Source of the DNA: an uncultured Spirochaetaceae bacterium
GTDB lineage: Bacteria > Spirochaetota > Spirochaetia > Treponematales > Treponemataceae
Direction: 5' to 3'
DNA length: 20,836 bases
NCBI GenBank assembly: GCA_902772605.1
Contig: CACYBG010000336.1
Location: 1 to 20,836, forward strand
Under the pieces are notes generated by a model, which was given only the letters and a program-made list of their open reading frames with translations, was not told the origin of the DNA and ran no database searches. Positions 14,247 through 20,836 of the stretch are shown here, piece by piece. The translations under genes were made by a program, and so were the position numbers. The first letter of the stretch is position 1. Each line of letters opens with the position of its first letter.

Positions 14247-15425
14247 TCAGATTTCAGGGAATTCGATTCCGCCGTATTCGCAGAGGAGGTTTTCAACCCT
14301 GACGTATTCAATCTGTTCAAGAGTCTTCTTGATTTTCTTGAAGACCTTAAGTTCGCCGGAACCTGTTCCAGCCCCTGCAACCCTAAGGACCTTGCGCTTT
14401 CCCTCGGGGCTTTCATAGTCGCGCAGGAACATGACCTTGTCGCTGCAGAATCCGTCAACGTCCACGACGTATTTGTTGTCGCTTATGCTCACCGACCAGT
14501 GGAACTTCGTGTCGCCGTCATCCTCGTCCGGGATTTCGGTGAATTCATACGTCAGGTCGAGCTTTTTCGCCTTGTCGACGGAAAAACAGTATTTGCGTCC
14601 CTCGATGTTCACAAATACGGCCACAACGTCGTTGTAGGTCCCCTTTACTACGAAGCAGGAATTTTCAAGCTGCTTTCCGGTATTGAGACTTGAAAGTTTG
14701 GATGAACTCAAATGATAATACTGTTCCTGATGGGTCTTTCCCCAGTACACTTCGAAATATCCGAACGATTTTTTCGGAGTGACCGTAAATTCCTCGCCGT
14801 CAAACGTTATCTTTCCCTCCAAACTTACCTTGGCTCCAGGAACCGCCCAGCACAGACTGGAGTTCTTGAAGTCCGGGAAGGTGATTTCGTTTTCATATCG
14901 CAGGTTCCATGACATGCTTCCACCCTGACACAGAAGTTCCGGTCGTTCAGCAGCCTCCCTGTCGCTAACGGATATGCTTCCGTATGTCGAACTGGTCGTG
15001 AGGGAACAGCAGTTGCTTTCATCCGTACCGACCTTTATGAGGAGTTCCGATCCTCCAAGCTTCATGTCGTTTGCCGGGAAGAAACTGTTCATCTGCTTTC
15101 CGTTCTGTCTGAATATGCCGCACTTCACCATTACGTAGCTTGGAACGACGTATTTTTCAGCCTCAACGTTCATTGCAGAAAGAGTCCCTGCAAGTGCCGC
15201 ATGCAAATCTTCCGCAGAAATTTCCGAACGGCTCTTGAACCCGAGTATGTATTCGTCTGGGGAAACGGATGGATTTAGTACGTAGAATTCTATGAAGAAT
15301 ACACGCTCTTCTCCTGTCTGCTGGCTTATTCCGGTAGTAACCAAACGCCAATGGTCGAAGCCTTCCTTCCTTAGATGACCCTTGAGCATGTACCTTTCGT
15401 TTCGATTTATTTTTTGAATCGCCAT
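14247..15425 (-). CDS. Tocopherol-cyclase/CrtC-like beta-barrel protein, function unknown
   Basis: 392 residues from the ATG at 15425, set by GGTGG (15431-15435) five bases upstream; an upstream Met at 15533 in the same frame lacks support. There is no signal peptide or membrane segment. The N-terminus RYMLKGHLRKEGFDHWRLVT (11-30) followed by GEERVFFIEFYVLNPS (38-53), and the later SFGYFEVYWGKTH (220-232, with WGK at 228-230), resemble the tocopherol cyclase/hydroxyneurosporene synthase (CrtC) group of paired lipocalin-like barrels. Bacterial members of this kind in anaerobes have no proven substrate, and no tocopherol or carotenoid genes are nearby. It appears monocistronic with its own terminator. 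The family call is from memory of the motifs and is moderate; the enzymatic role is unknown. Confidence 0.6.
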   Translation of the reverse strand: MAIQKINRNERYMLKGHLRKEGFDHWRLVTTGISQQTGEERVFFIEFYVLNPSVSPDEYILGFKSRSEISAEDLHAALAGTLSAMNVEAEKYVVPSYVMVKCGIFRQNGKQMNSFFPANDMKLGGSELLIKVGTDESNCCSLTTSSTYGSISVSDREAAERPELLCQGGSMSWNLRYENEITFPDFKNSSLCWAVPGAKVSLEGKITFDGEEFTVTPKKSFGYFEVYWGKTHQEQYYHLSSSKLSSLNTGKQLENSCFVVKGTYNDVVAVFVNIEGRKYCFSVDKAKKLDLTYEFTEIPDEDDGDTKFHWSVSISDNKYVVDVDGFCSDKVMFLRDYESPEGKRKVLRVAGAGTGSGELKVFKKIKKTLEQIEYVRVENLLCEYGGIEFPEI

Positions 15426-15750
15426 ATTTTCCACCAAAATACAAGAAAGACTGCCCCTCAACGTCATCTGGTCCAGCCATCCAACGGGAGCGGCGCAAAT
15501 CATTTTCCGAGCGGCATGAAATCCTGAAAACACTGTCGAAGCATTCCAAGGAATGAATCAATCATGCAGGACGGAAACCGGCATTCCCGAACAGGACGAC
15601 GGGACGTGCACATCAGGAAAGCCTCGCAATCAGCCCGAAAACAGCCTGAAGATTCAGAAAAACATTCCGCAAGGCTGCATCGGCACGCATACGATTTCAT
15701 TCAGGATACTGAAAGCCTTCCCTTTCTGTATTTTCGGCAGAAATAACAAG
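15426..15750. other. Gene-free stretch, 325 bp
   Basis: No convincing gene is seen. It holds two small palindromes: CATTCC-AA-GGAATG at 15542-15555, and AAATAAC-AA-GTTATTT at 15741-15756, which overlaps the stop codon of the next gene. It must contain the promoter of the gene at 14247-15425, but I could not pick a good -35/-10 pair. Confidence 0.5.
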
Positions 15751-15975
15751 TTATTTAAACATTTTCTGAATGGTTTTGTTTATGCCTTCCTTGTCGGCAG
15801 GAAAATTTTCATCGAGGAATTCAAAGCATTCCTGAGCATTCCTTTGGACGTGCTCATACCAGATTGAATAGAGTTCAGGCTCAAAATTCTGACCCGGGAA
15901 AGGTGCTCCCTGTACGTCAGACACAAGCAGCCTGATCATCGATAAAAGTTTTTCAGCATTTTCTTCTATTCCCAT
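15751..15975 (-). CDS. Small helical protein of unknown family (74 aa)
   Basis: 74 residues. A good ribosome binding site (AGGAGA, minus strand 15986-15981) lies five bases before the ATG, which is the main reason to accept it. The protein should be mainly alpha-helical, with no signal peptide or membrane segment: an N-terminal helix (GIEENAEKLLSMIRLLVSDV), a Pro/Gly-rich turn (GAPFPGQNFEP), then an aromatic and acidic helix (YSIWYEHVQRNAQECFEFLD) and a short basic tail (NKTIQKMFK). I do not recognise it. Its leader contains palindromic repeat copy D, whose end runs into the ribosome binding site, as in the ParB-domain gene. Confidence 0.55.
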   Translation of the reverse strand: MGIEENAEKLLSMIRLLVSDVQGAPFPGQNFEPELYSIWYEHVQRNAQECFEFLDENFPADKEGINKTIQKMFK

Positions 15976-15983
15976 AACATTCT

Positions 15984-16034
15984 CCTAATCTAAGGGACAG
16001 CTGATTAATACGCAAAGCATCATCCAGCATTTCC
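15984..16034. repeat. Palindromic repeat copy D, in the leader of the 74-aa gene
   Basis: Read on the plus strand it runs CTAAGGGACAGCTGATTAAT (15990-16009), a short loop, then GCATCATCCAGCATTTCC (16017-16034). Read on the minus strand it resembles the right half of copy C (GCTTTGCGTATTAATCAGC against GCTTCGTGTATTAAACAGC). Its minus-strand end, CCCTTAGATTAGGAGA, contains the ribosome binding site of the 74-aa gene. It is the most degenerate copy. Confidence 0.5.
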
Positions 16035-16176
16035 CCAACAGCATATCCACCAGGTTCCATACCAAGTCATGAAAGCCCTCGTTACACGCGGACAAGGCCA
16101 TATCCGGCGGAAATCCAGCCCAACATGCAAATCAAACGAAATGCCTACTTTTTAATAATCTTTGTTTATGGAACGG

Positions 16177-16189
16177 AAGCCCGGGGCTT
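16177..16189. repeat. GC-rich palindrome downstream of the M16 protease gene
   Basis: AAGCCC-G-GGGCTT is a perfect 6-1-6 inverted repeat, about 40 bases past the protease stop codon. No T run follows on the minus strand, so it is not a standard terminator. Confidence 0.35.
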
Positions 16190-16226
16190 ACATTTTACAT
16201 GCCGACCCCAGGACAACACACATCAA

Positions 16227-19200
16227 TTATAATGTCAAATTGATAATTATTCCAGTATTTTCTTTATTTTTCGATAAAAACAGGTTTTTCGGGCAAAACA
16301 CGACGGTGGAGAACTTCGGGTCGCCATCCGAAGCCCACTTCGAATACCGTTCGGCAGCCTTATGCACGTCATCTTTCGAAAGTGAAAATAGGAACTTAAG
16401 CGTCTTCTTCCTGTCGCTAATCTTCGCTCCGTGAAGGATTGCATTGAAGGCCATGAGTCCGCGCTCGGAAGGCACTACAGGCTCCACCGTGGATGAATAG
16501 CAGCCGATTATGGATTTTTCAACGTCTCCGTCGTCATAATCCTTTTTTACCGATTCAATCAACGCATCCCTTATTGTCCTTGCAGAATCAAACGGCTTCG
16601 GATCCCTGTAGGTTCCATATCCGGACAGGAGGTATATCGACTTCGAAAAGAAACTTACTCCATAGGCACCGCCCTTGGTCCTTATCAGATCCCAGAGTTC
16701 ACTGTTCGACATTCCGTGACAGAATACGCTTTCAGCAACCGAAGCCCTGGTACCGTACGGAGAGGACTGAAGGGCCGAATAGACGGTTCCCACGGTTCCG
16801 TTCAGCAGCATCACCTCGTCGATGAAATACGGATTTCCCTTTCCCTTCGACGGAGGATTTACGACCTCACCCGAAAGTTCCGTAAGCTTAATCATCTTCT
16901 GGTGGTTGTGAACGGGCTTTTTCCCTACCGGACGCAGCGAAAGCTTTTCAACGAAATCAGGCAGAAGCTTTTTCGTTCTGGATATACCCTCGGCCGTAGA
17001 TACTACGTGCATGATGGATCCGCCGGAAAGGATTTTTTTGAGTACGGTCCTGAGCCTTGAAGCAACCCTGTCGGGATCCATGCGGGAAAGTTCCTTCATG
17101 GTAAAGCTTGACGTAAGTCCGCTCCATAGTTCGTTGAGCGTCGAACTCCAGTCTGCCTTTCTCCTTGCACGGTACCATGCGTAAATGTTCGAATAGTATG
17201 CAAGGCCAGACTTGAATGAGTTCACGGATGAGTTTATGAGGTTCATGAGCCTTTCGGTATCCCGGTAATCGACGTTCAGGAGCATGTCGGAAAGCATTTT
17301 CAGGGCGGGTTCAAGCTTATCCTCCAGTACGGATACGGTTATTACCATCCAGTCGCGTCCTACATAATCGGAATTTCTGGACTCGTCATGGATTGCGCAG
17401 TCCATCGATTCGGTATGGGGCACAAGGTTTCCGGTCAGACGCTGCTGCATGTTCTGGCTTTCGCTCCAGGACAACTTTCCCCAGCCTACGTCGGTGCATG
17501 TTCCGGCAACTATGGATGCATACCTGTATTCTTCGGGAGTCAATCCGTCTATTGCGTAGTACAGATCGAAATATACGATTCCATTGGTGGGCTCCCTGTT
17601 CATGAAAAGCGGGATTCCTCCGATTTCAACGCTGCGTACCGGAGAGTCCCATACCTTGACTTCCAGCTGGTCCGTGGAAATACGCGGGAAGTTTCTGACA
17701 AGCTCATCGGGCTCCGGGGTCTTCTGGAAATCAAGCATCCTGAGGAATTTCTTTCCGGCCTTTTCACGTCCCATAAGGGCAAGCTCATTCCTGAGGTTTT
17801 CCTTTTCCATCCTTTCGCGTTTCTTTATCCACTGAAGCGAAGGACTTGCCGTCACCACCGTAAAGTTCGGGTTGTCAAGGAAATACCTGCGTATCATCGT
17901 GGAAAGGTATCCGGGATCCGAATCAAGCCTTGACTTAAGTTTCTTGAAGTCGTCGTATAGCTCAAGGAATTCCCAGGGATTTTCGCCGTAAATCCATCCG
18001 CCGAGACACCTTCTGAGCATTACGAGTCCCTGAGGTCCGCCGTCCCTGCTGATTTCACGGTTGAAAAAGTCGAAGGTCATGCATATCCTGTCCATGATCT
18101 CTTCCTTGAGTCCTTCCCTGCATATTTTTTCCAGTTCACTGAATATTATGCGCTTGACCTGCCCTGCACACTTTGAGTCCGTACCCCTGAGTCCGCATGC
18201 AACGCTGTGGTACTGAAGGAAGGTTACCCCCGTCTGAGGAGCAATGTCATCGCCAAGCCTGCTTTCCAGAAGAGCCTTTGACACAGGCGCAGAATCGGAA
18301 TTCCACAGCAGGTTGTTCAGGAACATGAGTTCTATCCTCTGCTGCTTGCGCGGTATATCGGGGAAAAAGAGTCGCCATGCACAGACGACGGAATCCTTCG
18401 TTTCATCTTCCGAGGAAGGACCGTAAACCCTTGCCCTCGAAGGAACCTTTGAATCGGTCGGGAAAGGAGGAAAAGGAACCCTCTTTCCAGATGCAGAAAT
18501 CCTTGAAAGCACGTTCGCATCTATGAAATCCAGCTGTTCTTCGGTCGGAATGTTTCCGTACAGAAAGAGCATGCAGTTGGCAGGGGTATAGTGCTTCCTG
18601 TGGAAAGCCTTGAAGCGTCCGTACGTTAGGGATGGAATCGCCATGGGATCTCCGCCCGAATCGTTCGTATACCTCGTACCGTTGAACACCACGTTGTCTA
18701 TCCCGTCGGAAATAACGGATTCATATGAAGAATACTTTCCCTTCATCTCGTTGTAGACGACACCCTGTATCGAAGGACGTCCCTTTTCGTCGAATTCGAT
18801 CCTGTGTCCTTCCTGAAGGAAAACCTCCTCCTTGAGCAGCGGAAAGAAAACGGCATCGGCATACACCGAAAAAGTATTGAAATAATCGGCCTTGACAACC
18901 GAACTTGACGGAAAAGCCGTATAATCCATGGACGTAAATGCATTCAGATACGTTGCAAGGCTCTGGTTCGAAAGCCTTATGAACGGATCCTTCAACGGAT
19001 ATTTTTCCGAACCGCAAAGCACGCTGTGTTCAATCACATGCGCCACCCCGGTACTGTCCTTCACCGGTGTCCTGAAAACGAAAGCGAAAAGATTTTCATC
19101 GTCTTCCTTGAGAACGTGGAAGACTTCCATTCCGGTCCTTTCATGCCTTAGGTAGATTCCGGGCGCATCGCAGTCCTTGACGCAGTCCATGACTTCAACA

Positions 19201-19238
19201 ACCCTGAATCCTCTGTATGTGTCGCCTTTTTTCATCAT
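16227..19238 (-). CDS. M16C zinc metalloprotease, PreP/Cym1-like
   Basis: 1003 residues, the size of the single-chain presequence-protease group. It has no signal peptide and is probably cytoplasmic, degrading peptides inside a closed two-half chamber. The inverted zinc motif HVIEH is at 67-71 (His67, Glu70, His71) in GVAHVIEHSVLCGSEKYPLK, and the distal zinc ligand is probably Glu164 in GVVYNEMKGKYS (159-170). The middle includes the M16C-associated region, and the C-terminal half has RTKGGAYGVSFFS, the substrate-binding Arg/Tyr-type motif. AGGA (19248-19245) lies six bases before the first of two adjacent ATGs; the second is possible. It starts 52 bases after the fliG-like gene, with no clear promoter between, so the two may be co-transcribed. 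Confidence 0.93.
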   Translation of the reverse strand: MMKKGDTYRGFRVVEVMDCVKDCDAPGIYLRHERTGMEVFHVLKEDDENLFAFVFRTPVKDSTGVAHVIEHSVLCGSEKYPLKDPFIRLSNQSLATYLNAFTSMDYTAFPSSSVVKADYFNTFSVYADAVFFPLLKEEVFLQEGHRIEFDEKGRPSIQGVVYNEMKGKYSSYESVISDGIDNVVFNGTRYTNDSGGDPMAIPSLTYGRFKAFHRKHYTPANCMLFLYGNIPTEEQLDFIDANVLSRISASGKRVPFPPFPTDSKVPSRARVYGPSSEDETKDSVVCAWRLFFPDIPRKQQRIELMFLNNLLWNSDSAPVSKALLESRLGDDIAPQTGVTFLQYHSVACGLRGTDSKCAGQVKRIIFSELEKICREGLKEEIMDRICMTFDFFNREISRDGGPQGLVMLRRCLGGWIYGENPWEFLELYDDFKKLKSRLDSDPGYLSTMIRRYFLDNPNFTVVTASPSLQWIKKRERMEKENLRNELALMGREKAGKKFLRMLDFQKTPEPDELVRNFPRISTDQLEVKVWDSPVRSVEIGGIPLFMNREPTNGIVYFDLYYAIDGLTPEEYRYASIVAGTCTDVGWGKLSWSESQNMQQRLTGNLVPHTESMDCAIHDESRNSDYVGRDWMVITVSVLEDKLEPALKMLSDMLLNVDYRDTERLMNLINSSVNSFKSGLAYYSNIYAWYRARRKADWSSTLNELWSGLTSSFTMKELSRMDPDRVASRLRTVLKKILSGGSIMHVVSTAEGISRTKKLLPDFVEKLSLRPVGKKPVHNHQKMIKLTELSGEVVNPPSKGKGNPYFIDEVMLLNGTVGTVYSALQSSPYGTRASVAESVFCHGMSNSELWDLIRTKGGAYGVSFFSKSIYLLSGYGTYRDPKPFDSARTIRDALIESVKKDYDDGDVEKSIIGCYSSTVEPVVPSERGLMAFNAILHGAKISDRKKTLKFLFSLSKDDVHKAAERYSKWASDGDPKFSTVVFCPKNLFLSKNKENTGIIINLTL

Positions 19239-19290
19239 CTTAAATCCTCAAATATCGACATGCAGCTGAAACGAAAGTACAGCAGTCGTT

Positions 19291-20836
19291 CTACGCATCC
19301 GCATCGATGGCGCGTCCCAATGCCGCATTGAAAAGAAGCTCAGCCCTTTCCATGTCTTCCTTAAGCATCCTGAGGGAGGCATCCGGATACGTCTTTCCGT
19401 CGGGCTGTGCGGATGGTCCCTTTCCGTATGACTTTACCAGATATTCCTTCAGGCGCTCCTCTTCTGCAAGAATCCTGTTTCTGTTTGACGAAATGTTCCG
19501 CAGTATCTTGTTCCTGAATTTCTTGTCCTTTCCGCACATCAAGACGACCACTTCACTGTCGTTCATGCCATGGAGAGCTTCCTGAACATACCGGTCCCTG
19601 CATTTTACGACCTCTTCGTCGGTGAATTTCCTGACGTTTCTTTCAGGCACAGGAACCTTCATCTCATCCCTGCGTGAATCGGGAGACGAGACCAGTTTTT
19701 CAGGCCCGACGATGTCATGATCCTCGACGATGAATTCCCCGACTTCCCATGCACGGCGCAGGTCACCGTAAAACTGAAGGGTCACCTTTTCACAGTCAGA
19801 CTTAAGCAGGTGTTCCCTTATCAGTTCCTCATCCTCAATTATGCGGCCCCGTTGCCTGGATATGTTGCTGAAAATCTTTGCACGGAATGCATCGCTCTTA
19901 CCGCGCAGGAGGTAGACCAGGTCGCTGTCCGTCATGTCGTGGAGCTTTTTCTGCATGTACCTGTCGTCGCCCTTTATGACGTCTTCTTCAGTAAACAGTT
20001 TCCTTCTGATTTTTGCACCGAGTTCGGGATTTTCTTCGCTCAGGCTTGCAATGATGGAATATTCTGCACTCGGATCCATGCGCTTGAGTATCTGTGCCAG
20101 AGCAGACGCTCCATCAAGGCGATTCGTATTCTCGGTGTTCTGGGTCATCATCTTTTCGTAAAGGCTCGCACTCATGCTGTCAAGCACTTCGGATGCAACG
20201 GGTTTCAGCTTTGCAAGGCGCATCACCACGTCGCTCTTTACGGCAGGCTCCATCATGTTTATGACCTTTGCAGCCTTTTTCGGTTCTATCCTTGAAAGGA
20301 CTATGGCCTGGACGGAAACGCTTTCACCGTCGATGAGTATGCCTATGCGCTCCGGATCTGCATCGAAAAGATAGTCGAAGGGTTTTCCGTTCGGATGCTT
20401 TACTACCTTGTTCAATACCTCCGCCGCCTTTTTGCTGCCGTACGCCTTTGTGAGTATGGTGCGTGCAGTATCGACTCCGCCAGATTCTCGGGCCTTGGTA
20501 AGGAGTGACTTGAATTCTTCAACGACTTCCTGGGCTTCTTCGGGACTTACGCTCCTTATGGATGCAATTTCAGGGACAATCTTTTCAGTCTGTTCCTGGG
20601 TCAGATGCGGAAGAATTTTTGCAGCCTCGTCTATGCCTATTACGACAAGGAATTTTGCAACTCGCCTGTAGATGCTTTCCTTCTCTCCTTCCTTCTTCTC
20701 TTTTGCGGGAACCATTATGAGTCCGCCGGACGTAAGTTTTGCAGCAGCTGCCTTAACCTCTTCCTCGGTCGTGTTTTTCTTTGCAAACCATGTTCCGCTT
20801 CTTGCAGCAAGACGGGCATCCTCTTCGGCCTTAAGG
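19291..20836 (-). CDS. Divergent FliG paralogue with duplicated C-terminal domain, 5'-partial
   Basis: At least 514 residues are visible. The frame stays open to the window edge and the Met at 20715 has no ribosome binding site, so the start is outside. Numbering from that Met: a FliG-N-like domain at about 14-105 (RRVAKFLVVIGIDEAAKIL), a FliG-M-like domain at about 112-235 (DPERIGILIDGESVSVQAIVLSRI; SEENPELGAKIRRKLFTEED), then two FliG-C-like blocks, 240-306 and 363-429, identical at about 34 of 67 positions. Canonical FliG has one such domain and about 340 residues and sits in the switch complex of the flagellar motor. The EHPQ motif used for FliM binding reads ESVS here, and the GPVR segment of FliG-C is missing in both blocks. 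Spirochetes typically have a second, divergent FliG (FliG1); this may be it. Confidence 0.82.
   Translation of the reverse strand, partial: LKAEEDARLAARSGTWFAKKNTTEEEVKAAAAKLTSGGLIMVPAKEKKEGEKESIYRRVAKFLVVIGIDEAAKILPHLTQEQTEKIVPEIASIRSVSPEEAQEVVEEFKSLLTKARESGGVDTARTILTKAYGSKKAAEVLNKVVKHPNGKPFDYLFDADPERIGILIDGESVSVQAIVLSRIEPKKAAKVINMMEPAVKSDVVMRLAKLKPVASEVLDSMSASLYEKMMTQNTENTNRLDGASALAQILKRMDPSAEYSIIASLSEENPELGAKIRRKLFTEEDVIKGDDRYMQKKLHDMTDSDLVYLLRGKSDAFRAKIFSNISRQRGRIIEDEELIREHLLKSDCEKVTLQFYGDLRRAWEVGEFIVEDHDIVGPEKLVSSPDSRRDEMKVPVPERNVRKFTDEEVVKCRDRYVQEALHGMNDSEVVVLMCGKDKKFRNKILRNISSNRNRILAEEERLKEYLVKSYGKGPSAQPDGKTYPDASLRMLKEDMERAELLFNAALGRAIDADA

Noticed and set aside
15500..15700. 66-codon minus-strand frame between the 74-aa gene and the tocopherol-cyclase-like gene
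   Set aside because: Cys-rich composition unlike its neighbours and no ribosome binding site.
17388..17933. 181-codon open frame on the plus strand inside the M16 protease gene
   Set aside because: Antisense shadow of a conserved gene, with no ribosome binding site or recognisable domain.
19717..20295. 192-codon open frame on the plus strand inside the FliG paralogue
   Set aside because: Antisense shadow; FliG motifs on the other strand account for the sequence.

Overview
The window looks like chromosomal DNA of a spirochete, most likely a Treponema. The basis is a P83/100-family protein, a divergent FliG of the kind found as a second copy in spirochetes, a ParB-domain small protein and spirochete-style housekeeping genes. 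I cannot name the species. No tRNA, rRNA, CRISPR array, phage gene or intact insertion sequence was seen.

Layout. 1-428: 3' end of an unrecognised helical protein. 572-2215: P83/100-family exported coiled-coil protein with a strong terminator. 2350-5145: class A penicillin-binding protein (PBP1A type). 5146-5448: gene-free, with a terminator, two palindromic repeats and a promoter for a small ParB-domain protein (5449-5871) that ends in a cationic amphipathic helix. 5930-5968: bidirectional terminator. 5993-7237 (-): tyrosyl-tRNA synthetase. 7473-7868: small secreted orphan. 7869-8302: repeat-rich gene-free stretch that can fold as one plus-strand RNA ending in an intrinsic terminator. 8303-10363 and 10363-11250: glutamine-dependent NAD+ synthetase and the 23S rRNA methyltransferase RlmJ, overlapping by one base. 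11346-13955 (-): ClpB. 14247-15425 (-): tocopherol-cyclase-like protein. 15751-15975 (-): 74-residue orphan. 16227-19238 (-): M16C (PreP-like) metalloprotease, behind a FliG paralogue (19291 to the window end) whose C-terminal domain is duplicated.

Most genes are housekeeping: cell wall, translation, NAD synthesis, ribosome modification and protein quality control. The unusual parts are (1) a candidate structured RNA at about 8012-8285, upstream of nadE; (2) a family of at least four imperfect palindromes of about 50 bp, two of them ending beside the ribosome binding sites of small genes; (3) a FliG paralogue with a tandem FliG-C-like domain and a lost EHPQ motif; (4) a ParB-domain protein with a membrane-binding-type tail and no obvious DNA-binding domain; and (5) two genes (pbp, nadE) whose promoters sit so close to the start codon that leaderless mRNAs are expected.

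All calls come from reading motifs, frames and base pairing by eye. No database search or folding program was run.
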